Shown here one piece after another: positions 43,192-51,500 of a stretch of DNA of 51,950 nt. A program made the translations under genes and the position numbers. Every line of letters begins with the position of its first letter. Position 1 is the first letter of the stretch. The notes beneath the pieces were generated by a model. It saw only the letters and a program-made list of their open reading frames with translations, had not been told where the DNA came from and made no database searches. Source of the stretch: Campylobacteraceae bacterium (GTDB lineage Bacteria > Campylobacterota > Campylobacteria > Campylobacterales > Sulfurovaceae); NCBI GenBank assembly GCA_027035765.1, contig JALVUD010000005.1, positions 1-51,950 of the forward strand. Reading direction: 5' to 3'.

Positions 43192-43352
43192 GCGAACTCC
43201 TTTTGAGTAGTGGGATGTCAGCTTCGGTATCTGTTGCAAAATACCGAATTGCCCTTCCATTATACGTACATAGAGTTGAAAGTTTCTTGATTTTTTTTTC
43301 TGTTGGATGAATATCATAAAAACAAATTCCAAAAAGATAAAATCCCGGTTTT

Positions 43353-44594
43353 ATGAGGAGTTTGGATACAATTGATCCTATGGAACATCTGATCAGTCTC
43401 ATCAACAGCCGGCTTCCGGAAAATGTGGTCCATTACGTCACCTGGATCCATGCCACTCCGGGAGAGCTGCTGGTGGCTCTGATATTCGTTCTGCTGGCAG
43501 TAGCGCTCAACTGGTTTCTGCGCCGGCCCCTACTGCGCTGGATCAAATATGCCCTCTACACGCATCGGCGGGAGGGATTCTACCGTCTGCTCTTTGTACG
43601 GATCGACAAGATCCTGAGACCGCTGCGCCTGCTGCTGACGGTTTATCTGCTGAAGAAGGCGGTGGAGATTTTTCTGGCGGCGTCCTGGCTCGATACGATC
43701 TTCTTCACCTTCTACTGGCTCTTTTTCTTCTGGTGGGTCTACGAGATCGTCAAGTTTCTGCTCTATTTGACGCTGACCAGCAAGATCAAGCGTCAAAAGG
43801 AGGCGAGGGCGGAGCTCTACAACCTCTTTCTGAATATCTCCCGTGTTTTTCTGGCTTTTCTCTTTGTCCTGCTGGTCCTCTCCCGGCTGGGAGTCAACCT
43901 GACGGCCTTGGTAACCTCCCTGGGAATCGGAGGCGCCATCATCGGTCTGGGGGCCAAGGACACCATCACCAACTTCCTCGATTCGGTGCGGCTGGTGAGC
44001 GAGGATGCCTTCCGACAGGGGGACTGGATCGCGACCGATCAGGTGGAGGGCTTCGTCACGGAGATGGGGCTGACTTCCACCAAGATCCGGACTTTTGACA
44101 ACGCGCTGGTCACCGTCCCCAACTCGATCCTGGCCAACACCTACGTCAAGAACTGGACCCGGCGGATGGTAGGGCGGCGGATCAAGTTCCATCTGCGTCT
44201 CAAACTCACGACCGATACGCAGGAACTGGAGCGGGTGATCTACGAGATCTACGAGATGCTCCACCGCCATCCGGATATCGTCAACAAAAACAAGCTCCGC
44301 TATATCCGACGGATGAAAAATACCTACGAAAACGGCCTCTTCAATATCGAGGACCGCTACGGCGTGCGGCGGACACTGCTGGTCTATCTGGACGAGATCG
44401 GGGAGTACTCCATGAACATCCTGGTCTACGCCTTTTCGATCTCGGTCAACTGGGAGGAGTGGCTCCGGGTCAAGCAGGATGTGATCAAGAGGATCCTCGA
44501 GATCGTCGACGAATCGTCGCTGGAATTGGCGGTTCCGCGACAGGAGATTCTGCTAGAGGCGGAGGGGGAGCGCAGCGGTTCATCAACGGTATAG
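43353..44594 (+). CDS. MscS-family mechanosensitive channel
   Basis: 413-residue membrane channel. Several hydrophobic helices occupy about residues 25-195. The MscS pore helix and beta-domain signature follow: LGIGGAIIGLGAKDTITNFLDSVRLVSEDAFRQGDWI (about 190-227), TSTKIRTFDNALVTVPNSILANTYVKNW. A C-terminal alpha-beta domain completes it. It protects cells in hypo-osmotic shock. The start is uncertain: ATG 43353 has no evident ribosome binding site and ATG 43380 is an in-frame alternative nine residues later. The divergent TAXI gene leaves 161 bases of AT-rich DNA between them. Confidence 0.9.
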   Translation: MRSLDTIDPMEHLISLINSRLPENVVHYVTWIHATPGELLVALIFVLLAVALNWFLRRPLLRWIKYALYTHRREGFYRLLFVRIDKILRPLRLLLTVYLLKKAVEIFLAASWLDTIFFTFYWLFFFWWVYEIVKFLLYLTLTSKIKRQKEARAELYNLFLNISRVFLAFLFVLLVLSRLGVNLTALVTSLGIGGAIIGLGAKDTITNFLDSVRLVSEDAFRQGDWIATDQVEGFVTEMGLTSTKIRTFDNALVTVPNSILANTYVKNWTRRMVGRRIKFHLRLKLTTDTQELERVIYEIYEMLHRHPDIVNKNKLRYIRRMKNTYENGLFNIEDRYGVRRTLLVYLDEIGEYSMNILVYAFSISVNWEEWLRVKQDVIKRILEIVDESSLELAVPRQEILLEAEGERSGSSTV

Positions 44595-44656
44595 GATCCT
44601 GTGCTAAGATTCCTCCAAATCGTTGCCGGGTCAGGCAACAGGGGAGATGATTGCCG

Positions 44657-45067
44657 ATGAAGAGATTCGGAGTGATGGGCGCTTTGTTGACATTGATGAT
44701 GGGAAGCCTTGCGATGGCAGGAGGCCCCGATGCTGCAGAGATTTTCCGTGCCAAATGTCAGCTCTGCCATACGACCCGACAGGTGACTCCTTCCGAGCGG
44801 GAGAAGCTGCTGGGACCTCCCGTCGAGGAGGTGATGCTGAAGGTCAAAGAGAAGTATCCGATCCGGGAGGACGCGGTCCGCTTCATCGCCGACTACGTCC
44901 GGGCTCCCAGCATCGACAAGGCTCTCTGTCCTTCGCTGGACCGCTACGGCCTGATGCCTTCGATGGAAAAGACCCTCACGAAAGCGGAGGCGGAGGCGGT
45001 GGCGGGGATGCTCTTCGATACCTATCCCCGCGGCACCGTGGAAAAGCCGGCCTCCCGTAAAAAGTAG
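44657..45067 (+). CDS. Monoheme c-type cytochrome
   Basis: 136-residue periplasmic protein with a signal peptide (1-21, ending AMA) and one heme motif CQLCH (34-38). The probable axial methionine lies in YGLMPSM (about 96-102). It looks like a small class I cytochrome c acting as an electron carrier. ATG 44657 is used; the upstream TTG at 44651 is possible given GGGGAGA at 44641-44646. The next gene, 10 bases on, encodes a membrane protein with HEAGH, perhaps in the same unit. Confidence 0.85.
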   Translation: MKRFGVMGALLTLMMGSLAMAGGPDAAEIFRAKCQLCHTTRQVTPSEREKLLGPPVEEVMLKVKEKYPIREDAVRFIADYVRAPSIDKALCPSLDRYGLMPSMEKTLTKAEAEAVAGMLFDTYPRGTVEKPASRKK

Positions 45068-45077
45068 AAACGGTTCT

Positions 45078-45704
45078 ATGGATCTCAAAGCCTCCGCCGC
45101 TATGACCCCCGCTGCCAAAAAGCTTCTCGCAGCGATCCTGCTGATCTTTTTTCTCCTCTTTCCCCACTACAGCGGCTATCTGGGGCATCATCCGTCTGCG
45201 ACCTTTTTCCCGGCCGATCCGAAGTTTCTCTTCATGCTGATCCACTTTGTCGCCGGTCAGACGCTGGGAATCGTCCATGAGGCGGGGCACGGGGTCTGCT
45301 ATATCCTCCCTTGTCCCCGTTGGATCATGGTGGCGATGGGGACGCTTTTTCAATGGCTGTTTCCGGCGGGGATCGCCTGGTATTTCTGGCGCAGAGGCAA
45401 GCGTTTCGGGGCGATGGTGGCGCTCTTTTTCCTGGGCTTTTCCATACAGTATACCGCCTGGTACATCTCGACGGCCCACGAGGGACTCTTCGTCCCCGCT
45501 TCCAAAGCCTTCCTGGGGGTGGACGGCTATCACGATTTCAACTATCTGCTTTCGCAGGTGGGTTGGGTGCGGTATGACGGGACGATCGCCGGGATCGTGC
45601 GCTTTTTCGCCTATCTGGTGATGCTGGCGGGTGTGATCGGTATGGTGTTGGAATCGTTCGTCACTGAGCCTGAAGCCTCAGGGGGCAAGCGCCGACGTCA
45701 TTAG
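45078..45704 (+). CDS. Membrane protein with HEAGH motif (M50-like, unassigned)
   Basis: 208-residue protein with about five hydrophobic helices. In the second or third helix lies QTLGIVHEAGHGVCYIL, with His 67, Glu 68 and His 71 arranged as HExxH, as in site-2-protease (M50) intramembrane metallopeptidases. I do not see the second M50 motif (NxxPxxxLDG); a distant Asp could come from LGVDGYHDFNYLL. It may be a minimal protease or a metal-binding protein with a related fold. It follows the cytochrome c gene by 10 bases and converges with the M15 peptidase gene. Confidence 0.6.
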   Translation: MDLKASAAMTPAAKKLLAAILLIFFLLFPHYSGYLGHHPSATFFPADPKFLFMLIHFVAGQTLGIVHEAGHGVCYILPCPRWIMVAMGTLFQWLFPAGIAWYFWRRGKRFGAMVALFFLGFSIQYTAWYISTAHEGLFVPASKAFLGVDGYHDFNYLLSQVGWVRYDGTIAGIVRFFAYLVMLAGVIGMVLESFVTEPEASGGKRRRH

Positions 45705-45777
45705 GGAATATGGCTTTATTGACTATTGCACCTACTCAAAAGGCTATGGGTAGGTATCGCCTATAATCCTAGGTGAT

Positions 45778-46434
45778 TCATCTCCGATTCTTATCGAAAT
45801 GCTGATAATCCTTGATACTGTGCCAATCTCCGCCCCAGCGCCACCCGCGTTTTTTGAAGGCTCTTACTGCCGGATCGCCCGGCAGCAAAACGGCGCGATA
45901 TTCGGGTTTTAAAGGGTTCTTGCGTATTCTTTGGCGATAGGGGAGAGAGGCTTTGTGGCCGATATGGCCGCTGCGGGAGACATAGGGGTTCTCCAAGGGG
46001 TTGAGGTCGATCGCTTTACCGTAGGCGTGGTTGGACCACTTTTTGCCCCCGGTGACAGGACGGCAGTTGAAGGCGGAGGTGTTGTCGGCCTCGATGGAGC
46101 GGAAGTCGCTGCCGCCATAGTCACTCACCAGACGCATCCGGCGGATAGGGTATTTCATCCGGTAGAGTTCGCCGAAGATCTGCGTCACCTCTTTGGCGAC
46201 GTCTTTATGGACGACCATCTCCCCGGTATGATCTTTGCCATCGAAGCCCCGATAGGTCAACCGGAGATAGCGAAGATTTCTGAGGGGAACGGGGCAGCCG
46301 TTTTTGTAGGAGTGACCGCGCCGCATGCGCTGTTCGGTCTTTTTGTCGATGGGGTGGATCGAGGCATGGTAGGAAGCCAACGCACTGACGCTGCTTAGAG
46401 TGAGGATGAGAGGAATCATTGTGAATCGTTTCAT
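45778..46434 (-). CDS. M15-family D-Ala-D-Ala carboxypeptidase-like protein
   Basis: 218-residue exported zinc peptidase of the LAS/VanY type acting on peptidoglycan cross-link peptides. A signal peptide spans 1-20. Metal ligands are seen in SNHAYGKAIDLNP (His 136, Asp 143) and in GGDWHSIKDYQHFD (His 212, with Asp 209 as likely catalytic acid). Conserved DYGGSDFRSIEADNTSAFNCRPV precedes them. The 73-base gap to the converging gene holds ACCTAC/GTAGGT inverted repeats but no clear terminator. Confidence 0.88.
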   Translation of the reverse strand: MKRFTMIPLILTLSSVSALASYHASIHPIDKKTEQRMRRGHSYKNGCPVPLRNLRYLRLTYRGFDGKDHTGEMVVHKDVAKEVTQIFGELYRMKYPIRRMRLVSDYGGSDFRSIEADNTSAFNCRPVTGGKKWSNHAYGKAIDLNPLENPYVSRSGHIGHKASLPYRQRIRKNPLKPEYRAVLLPGDPAVRAFKKRGWRWGGDWHSIKDYQHFDKNRR

Positions 46435-46461
46435 AAGTCGATTATAGCAAGAGGTATGAGA

Positions 46462-46592
46462 AACTAGTAACTAGTAACGAGTAACGAGTAACTAGGAATT
46501 TTGGTATGCGTCGCTGTGCGACGCTTTCTTTGTTCAATCAAAAATCCATCATTCAAAATCCAACATCCCCAAAACGCCCTCGGCGTTTTGGG
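46462..46592. repeat. Composite element: heptamers, 7-3-7 hairpin, degenerate array, 11-bp palindrome
   Basis: Five phased heptamers of the type AACTAGT/AACGAGT (46462-46496) are followed by GGTAT and the hairpin GCGTCGC-TGT-GCGACGC (46508-46524). A degenerate AATCCAT-like run follows (about 46534-46566). It ends in a perfect 11-bp stem with a 3-nt loop, arms CCCAAAACGCC (46568-46578) and GGCGTTTTGGG (46582-46592). It lies between divergent genes and reaches to within nine bases of the -10 box of the TauE/SafE gene. Confidence 0.7.
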
Positions 46593-46600
46593 CAAAATGG

Positions 46601-46606
46601 TATAAT
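46601..46606 (+). promoter_or_regulatory. Minus-10 box upstream of the TauE/SafE gene
   Basis: TATAAT in the context ATGGTATAATCGCG, 27 bases before the ATG. The expected -35 region falls within the 11-bp palindrome at 46568-46592, so a protein bound there would affect transcription. Confidence 0.5.
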
Positions 46607-46632
46607 CGCGTATTTCTCAACAGAGGATCGGT

Positions 46633-47379
46633 ATGGAAATTCTCCTGGCATTGGTGGGTGTGGGCATCGGAGCGCTCTCGGGCTTTTTCGGGATCGGGGG
46701 CGGGACGGTGCTGGTGCCGGTACTGCTGCTCATGGGCTTCGGTTTCAAGCACGCCGTGGGGATCTCCATCATGCAGATGGTCTTCAGCTCCGTTTACGGC
46801 TCCTACCTCAATCTCCGCAAAGGCTCCCTCCAGTTGGGAGAGGGGCTCTTCGTCGGATTTGGGGGATTTGCCGGAGGTTATCTCAGCGGCTATCTCACCC
46901 CCTATGTTCCCGAGAGGGTATTGCAGTTCGTATTTATCGGATTTGTCCTCTTCGCGCTGATCCGGATGATGATTTCCCAGGCTCATGAGGACGAGAGCGC
47001 GAGCCGGACACTGCCCAAGTGGCTCCTCTTTCTCATCGGTACCGGTATCGGAGTCATCGCCATCAGCATCGGTGTCGGCGGGGCGATCATTCTGATCCCG
47101 CTCCTATCGGGTCTGCTCCACTATCCGGTCAAAAAAGCCGTCAGCGCCGGACTCTTTTTCGTTGTCTTCTCCTCCGTAGCGGGCCTGGCAGGGCGGCTGA
47201 TGCACGGCCAGATTGACCTGGCCAGCGGCGCCATCGTCGGAGCCGGTTCTTTGGTGGGGGTTTATCTGGGGATCTGGCTCAAAGAGCATGTGGACAACCG
47301 CCGCCACAAAAGTTTCATTGTGGTGATGTATTCGATTATCCTGGCGATTATGGTATATAAGATGTTTTTTGCACAGTGA
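46633..47379 (+). CDS. TauE/SafE-family membrane permease
   Basis: 248-residue permease with two repeats of about four helices each. The glycine-rich motifs are GALSGFFGIGGGTVLVPVLLLMGF (N-terminal) and GVIAISIGVGGAIILIPLLSGLLH (C-terminal), diagnostic of the TauE/SafE (DUF81) family. Members export sulfite, sulfoacetate or related anions; the substrate here is unknown, though sulfite export would fit a sulfur oxidiser. GAGGATCGGT precedes the ATG. A heptamer array begins at the stop codon. Confidence 0.9.
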   Translation: MEILLALVGVGIGALSGFFGIGGGTVLVPVLLLMGFGFKHAVGISIMQMVFSSVYGSYLNLRKGSLQLGEGLFVGFGGFAGGYLSGYLTPYVPERVLQFVFIGFVLFALIRMMISQAHEDESASRTLPKWLLFLIGTGIGVIAISIGVGGAIILIPLLSGLLHYPVKKAVSAGLFFVVFSSVAGLAGRLMHGQIDLASGAIVGAGSLVGVYLGIWLKEHVDNRRHKSFIVVMYSIILAIMVYKMFFAQ

Positions 47380-47443
47380 GTGTTAAGTGTTATGTGCTAA
47401 GTGCTACGTCTTAAAGGCATAGCGTGGGATTGTGCCATCCTAC
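47380..47443. repeat. Heptamer array plus stem-loop
   Basis: Five phased heptamers of the type GTGTTAA/GTGCTAA (47380-47414) begin immediately after the TauE/SafE stop codon. A stem CGTGGGAT/ATCCTACG (47422-47443, one G-U pair) follows. It ends before the small ORF at 47461. Confidence 0.65.
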
Positions 47444-47460
47444 GAACGAAAGGATTCGAT

Positions 47461-47619
47461 ATGGATTTTTTTGAAAAATTGTTTAAAAAATTCATCGATT
47501 ATCGGGATATCGTCATTGCCGAAAAACGTTCAAAAGAGATAAAGCAGGGTATAGAACAGACGATACCCTTCGAGACGATCAAGAAAGATTTGACGACAAA
47601 AGGAAACATGAATCAATGA
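47461..47619 (+). CDS. 52-residue antitoxin-like protein, coupled to uvrA
   Basis: Short ORF encoding an AT-biased, charged helical protein; the segment IVIAEKRSKEIKQGIEQTIPFETIKKDL resembles the C-terminal half of RelB/Phd-type antitoxins. The usual N-terminal DNA-binding part is missing and no toxin gene adjoins it, so it may be a remnant. AAAGGATTCGAT precedes the ATG. Its stop overlaps the uvrA start (ATGA), so it is probably translated ahead of uvrA and could simply be a leader ORF. Codon use is more AT-rich than in its neighbours. Confidence 0.5.
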   Translation: MDFFEKLFKKFIDYRDIVIAEKRSKEIKQGIEQTIPFETIKKDLTTKGNMNQ

Positions 47620-50459
47620 GCAAAAAACATGACATCATCGACGTCAGAGGTGCCAGAGAGCACAACCTCAAAAGCATCGACGTCCAGATCCCCAAGAACC
47701 GGATGGTCGTCATCACCGGGATCAGCGGCAGCGGCAAATCGACGCTGGCCTTCAGCACCCTCTACGCCGAGGGGCAACGGCGCTACATCGAGTCGCTCAG
47801 CTCCTACGCCCGGCAGTTTCTGGGCCGGGTGGGCAAGCCCGACGTGGACAAGATCGAGGGGCTCACGCCTGCCATCGCCATCGATCAGAAGACCACCTCC
47901 AAAAACCCCCGTTCCACCGTGGGGACCATCACCGAGATCTACGACTACCTGCGGCTCTTTTTCGCCCGGGTGGGGAAGCAGCACTGTCACCACTGCGGCA
48001 AGCCCATCTCCAGCATGAGCGCCAGCGACATCATCACCGAGGTACTGCGCCTGCCCGAAGGGGCCAAGCTGGTGATCATGGCGCCTCTGGTCAAGGAGAA
48101 GAAGGGCACCTTCGCCGATCTCATCGAATCCCTGCGTCACAAAGGCTACGTGAGGGCGATGATCGACGGGGTGATGGTGCGCCTGGATGACGAGATCGAA
48201 CTGGCCAAAACCAAGAAGCACACCATCAAAGTGATCATCGACCGGGTGGTGGTCAAGGAAGGTTCCAAAGAGCGGATCGGCCAGGACATCGAAAAGGCCC
48301 TCAAAGAGAGCTACGGTGAAGTGGAGATCGAGGTGCTCAATCATGAGGAGGTGGGGCTGGACCGGAAGGATTTCCACTATTCGGAGCACCTGGCCTGCTT
48401 CGACTGCAAGCTCAGCTTTGAACCCCTCGAACCGGTGAGTTTCTCCTTCAACTCCCCCAAAGGGGCCTGTCCCGCCTGCGACGGGCTGGGAATCCGCTAC
48501 ACACTGGATCTGAGCAAGATCATCGACTCCAGCCGAACCATCAGTGAGGGAGCGGTGCGGATCATGCACGGCTTCAACAAGAGCTACTACGCCAAGTTTC
48601 TGGCCGCCTTCTGTGAGCAGAACGAGATTCCTACCGATGTCCCCTGGGAGGAGCTGCCGGAGCATCAGCGTAAGCAGATCCTCTACGGCGTGGGCAGCGA
48701 ACCGGTCAATTTCACCTGGAAGCGCCACAAACTCAAACGGGAGTGGCCGGGTGTCGTCAAATTCGCCCACGAGATGTTCACCGACGAGAAGGATCTGGCC
48801 GACTATATGACCGAAAAGGTCTGCGACAAGTGTCAGGGCAACCGCCTGCGCCCCCGCTCCCTGGCGGTCAAGATCGAGGGGAAGAACATCGCCGACATCA
48901 TCAATATGCCCATCGAGGAGAGCTACGCCTACTTCGCCGAGGAGAGCAACTTTTCCCACCTCACCGAGCAGCAGAAGCTCATCGCCGAGCCGATCCTCAA
49001 GGAGATCCGGGAGCGGCTCTTTTTCCTCTACGACGTGGGGCTGGGCTACCTGACCCTCAGTCGTGACGCGCGCACCATCAGCGGCGGGGAGGCCCAGCGG
49101 ATCCGCATCGCCAGCCAGATCGGATCGGGGCTGACGGGGGTGATGTATGTCCTGGACGAGCCCAGCATCGGACTGCACGAGCGGGACACTCTCAAGCTGA
49201 TCCGCACCCTCCAGTCCCTGCGGGACAAGGGCAACACCGTCATCGTCGTCGAGCACGACAAGGAGACGATCCTGGCCGCCGATCATATCGTGGATATCGG
49301 CCCGGGAGCCGGGGAGTACGGCGGAGAGATCGTCTTCTCCGGCAAAGCCGAGCGGCTCAAGCGGGCCAAGACCCTGACAGCCCAGTACCTCTACGGCAAA
49401 AAGGAGATCGCCTATCCCCACGCCGAGCGTCCCAGAGAGCAGTGGCTTCAGATCCGCAACGTCACCATCAACAACATCGAGAACCTCTCGGCACGGCTCC
49501 CCCTGGGGAACTTCGTCTGCGTCACCGGTGTCAGCGGCAGCGGCAAAAGCTCCCTGATCCTGCAGACCCTCCTGCCCACGGCGCGGGAGATCCTCAACCG
49601 GGCCAAGAAGGTCAACCGGGTCGAGGGGGTCGAGATCGACGGCCTGGAGCATCTGGACAAAGTGATCTACCTGGACCAGAGCCCCATCGGCCGTACGCCC
49701 CGCTCCAACCCCGCCACCTATACCGGCGTCATGGACGAGATCCGCAAGCTTTTCGCCCAGACCAAGGAGGCGGAACTGCGGGGCTACAAAGTAGGGCGTT
49801 TCAGCTTCAACGTCAAAGGGGGCCGCTGCGAGAAGTGCCAGGGAGAGGGGCAGATCAAGATCGAGATGCATTTCCTCCCCGACGTGATGGTTACCTGCGA
49901 CGCCTGTGGGGGGGCGCGCTACAACGAGCAGACCCTGGAGGTGCGCTACAAGGGCAAAAACATCGCCGAAGTGCTCGATATGAGTGTCGGGGAGGCGATG
50001 GAGTTTTTCAAAGCGATCCCCGCCATCGCTGCCAAGCTCAAGACCCTGATGGACGTGGGACTCGACTATATCAAACTGGGCCAGAACGCCACGACCCTCT
50101 CGGGAGGAGAGGCCCAGCGGATCAAACTGGCCAAGGAGCTCAGCCGCAAGGATACGGGCCGGACCCTCTATATCCTGGATGAGCCCACGACGGGGCTGCA
50201 CTTCGCCGACGTGGATCGGCTGACAGGGGTGCTGCACCACCTGACGGAGCTGGGCAACAGCGTCATCGTCATCGAACACAACCTCGACATGGTCAAAAAT
50301 GCGGACTATATTGTGGATATGGGCCCCGAAGGGGGCAACAAAGGTGGGCAGATCGTCGCCACAGGCACTCCCGAAGAGCTGGCCGAAACCTGGCGCCAGA
50401 CCGGCAGCTACACGGGGCAGTACCTGGCCAAGGAACTGGGGCTCGAGCCGGAAGAGTGA
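47616..50459 (+). CDS. uvrA: Excinuclease ABC subunit A
   Basis: DNA-damage recognition ATPase of nucleotide excision repair; dimerises and loads UvrB. The 947-residue product has two ABC modules. The first Walker A is [12 protein letters not shown] (about 34-45) with signature [11 protein letters not shown] near 490; the second Walker A is [10 protein letters not shown] (about 636-645) with [11 protein letters not shown] near 830. Zinc-binding cysteines are present (CHHCGK, CFDC...[20 protein letters not shown]). Length is typical. Start overlaps the small ORF upstream. Confidence 0.97.
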   Translation: MSKKHDIIDVRGAREHNLKSIDVQIPKNRMVVITGISGSGKSTLAFSTLYAEGQRRYIESLSSYARQFLGRVGKPDVDKIEGLTPAIAIDQKTTSKNPRSTVGTITEIYDYLRLFFARVGKQHCHHCGKPISSMSASDIITEVLRLPEGAKLVIMAPLVKEKKGTFADLIESLRHKGYVRAMIDGVMVRLDDEIELAKTKKHTIKVIIDRVVVKEGSKERIGQDIEKALKESYGEVEIEVLNHEEVGLDRKDFHYSEHLACFDCKLSFEPLEPVSFSFNSPKGACPACDGLGIRYTLDLSKIIDSSRTISEGAVRIMHGFNKSYYAKFLAAFCEQNEIPTDVPWEELPEHQRKQILYGVGSEPVNFTWKRHKLKREWPGVVKFAHEMFTDEKDLADYMTEKVCDKCQGNRLRPRSLAVKIEGKNIADIINMPIEESYAYFAEESNFSHLTEQQKLIAEPILKEIRERLFFLYDVGLGYLTLSRDARTISGGEAQRIRIASQIGSGLTGVMYVLDEPSIGLHERDTLKLIRTLQSLRDKGNTVIVVEHDKETILAADHIVDIGPGAGEYGGEIVFSGKAERLKRAKTLTAQYLYGKKEIAYPHAERPREQWLQIRNVTINNIENLSARLPLGNFVCVTGVSGSGKSSLILQTLLPTAREILNRAKKVNRVEGVEIDGLEHLDKVIYLDQSPIGRTPRSNPATYTGVMDEIRKLFAQTKEAELRGYKVGRFSFNVKGGRCEKCQGEGQIKIEMHFLPDVMVTCDACGGARYNEQTLEVRYKGKNIAEVLDMSVGEAMEFFKAIPAIAAKLKTLMDVGLDYIKLGQNATTLSGGEAQRIKLAKELSRKDTGRTLYILDEPTTGLHFADVDRLTGVLHHLTELGNSVIVIEHNLDMVKNADYIVDMGPEGGNKGGQIVATGTPEELAETWRQTGSYTGQYLAKELGLEPEE

Positions 50460-50547
50460 AGCAGAAATGTCGGAGTGAAATATTTTCCGGTTATCGATGC
50501 GGAACGGTGTAGAGTATTGAAAAAACCATCGGCATAAAGGGGAGAAG

Positions 50548-51111
50548 ATGATCGTCGGAATCGAAGGAAAGGTGGAACTGCGGGAGCCGACCCGACTGCA
50601 TATCAACGTGGGCGGTTTGATCTACGAAGTGAACGTCTCCATCAACACCTCCAACGCCGTGGCCGACAAGGAGACGGTGCGGCTGCATGTGACCCAGATC
50701 ATCCGGGAGGATGCCAATCTGCTCTTCGGCTTTGCCGACGGGAACGAGAAGAAGATGTTCGACACCCTCCTCAAGATCAACGGCGTGGGCCCCAAAGTGG
50801 CCCAGGCGGTCTGCTCCACCTTCACCCCCGAAACCTTCGCCAAGGTGGTGGCTTCCAAAGACGTGGCGCTGCTCAAACGGGTCCCAGGCATCGGCCCCAA
50901 AGCCGCCAGCCGGATCCTGGTGGAGCTGGCCGATTTCATCGTGGACAGCCCCGAAGGAGGAGGATCCGCCGGAGCCGACCATCAGGAGGCGATGATGGCC
51001 CTGGAGAGCCTGGGCTTCAAAAAAGAGGCGATCCGCAAGGCCCTGGCCGGCGAGAGCGGCGATACGGCGACTTTGGTCAAGGCGGCGCTGAAGAAACTGC
51101 AGCGGCTCTGA
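50548..51111 (+). CDS. ruvA: Holliday junction ATP-dependent helicase subunit RuvA
   Basis: Junction-binding subunit that guides RuvB in branch migration. The 187-residue product has the N-terminal OB domain [10 protein letters not shown]...[11 protein letters not shown], two helix-hairpin-helix motifs ([14 protein letters not shown] and [19 protein letters not shown], about 75-125) and a C-terminal domain (about 145-187, [17 protein letters not shown]) that contacts RuvB. A GGGGAG ribosome binding site precedes the ATG. The 88-base gap after uvrA shows nothing notable. A hairpin GGCGCC-GTC-GGCGCC begins right after the stop. Confidence 0.96.
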   Translation: MIVGIEGKVELREPTRLHINVGGLIYEVNVSINTSNAVADKETVRLHVTQIIREDANLLFGFADGNEKKMFDTLLKINGVGPKVAQAVCSTFTPETFAKVVASKDVALLKRVPGIGPKAASRILVELADFIVDSPEGGGSAGADHQEAMMALESLGFKKEAIRKALAGESGDTATLVKAALKKLQRL

Positions 51112-51500
51112 GGCGCCGTCGGCGCCGGTCGCAAGTTGCAAGAGATGTGTTACGTGCTACGTGCTACGTGCTAAGTAAATCTGCATCGCAGGGCGATGCG
51201 TTCTCTCGTTCCCACGGTCTCCGTGGGAATGCATACTTCCGGCCGGATTTGTCAACATCACGTTCCCATCGAGGACGATGGGAACGAGCTAAAAAAATTA
51301 GTCGATAGATGCAGACAATGTTGCCTCCGGCGACAGCATTGGGCATTGTGGGCAGAGCTTCAGCCCAGCATTTTGCGGGACTGAAGTCCCACCTCCAAAA
51401 TATCGCGTTGCGGAGCAACGCCCCTAAACCATTCATCATTCACCCTTCACCCATTCGTATTACTCGTTACTAGTTCTCAAATTCAGTTTCTCACTCCTCA
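51112..51500. repeat. Repeat cluster: heptamers, 7-3-7 hairpins and REP-like palindromes
   Basis: In order: GGCGCC-GTC-GGCGCC (51112-51126); heptamers of the type GTGCTAC (51147-51181); hairpin GCATCGC-AGG-GCGATGC (51183-51199); TTCCCACGG-TCT-CCGTGGGAA (51209-51229); and an 11-bp stem CGTTCCCATCG/CGATGGGAACG (51261-51286). A degenerate bipartite palindrome ending GGGACT-GA-AGTCCC (51345-51398) and the hairpin GCGTTGC-GGA-GCAACGC (51405-51421) follow. About ten phased, degenerate heptamers of the type ATTCACC (51431-51500) run into the stop codon of the TonB-like gene. No gene is present in this 390-base stretch. Confidence 0.75.

Noticed and set aside
45762-45767. TATAAT as a promoter between the HEAGH gene and the M15 peptidase
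   Set aside because: It points to the plus strand, where no gene follows before 46633; the two neighbours converge here.
47613-50606. 997-codon open frame antisense to uvrA
   Set aside because: It mirrors uvrA exactly, has no domain sense, and arises from GC-rich codon bias. uvrA itself is unmistakable.
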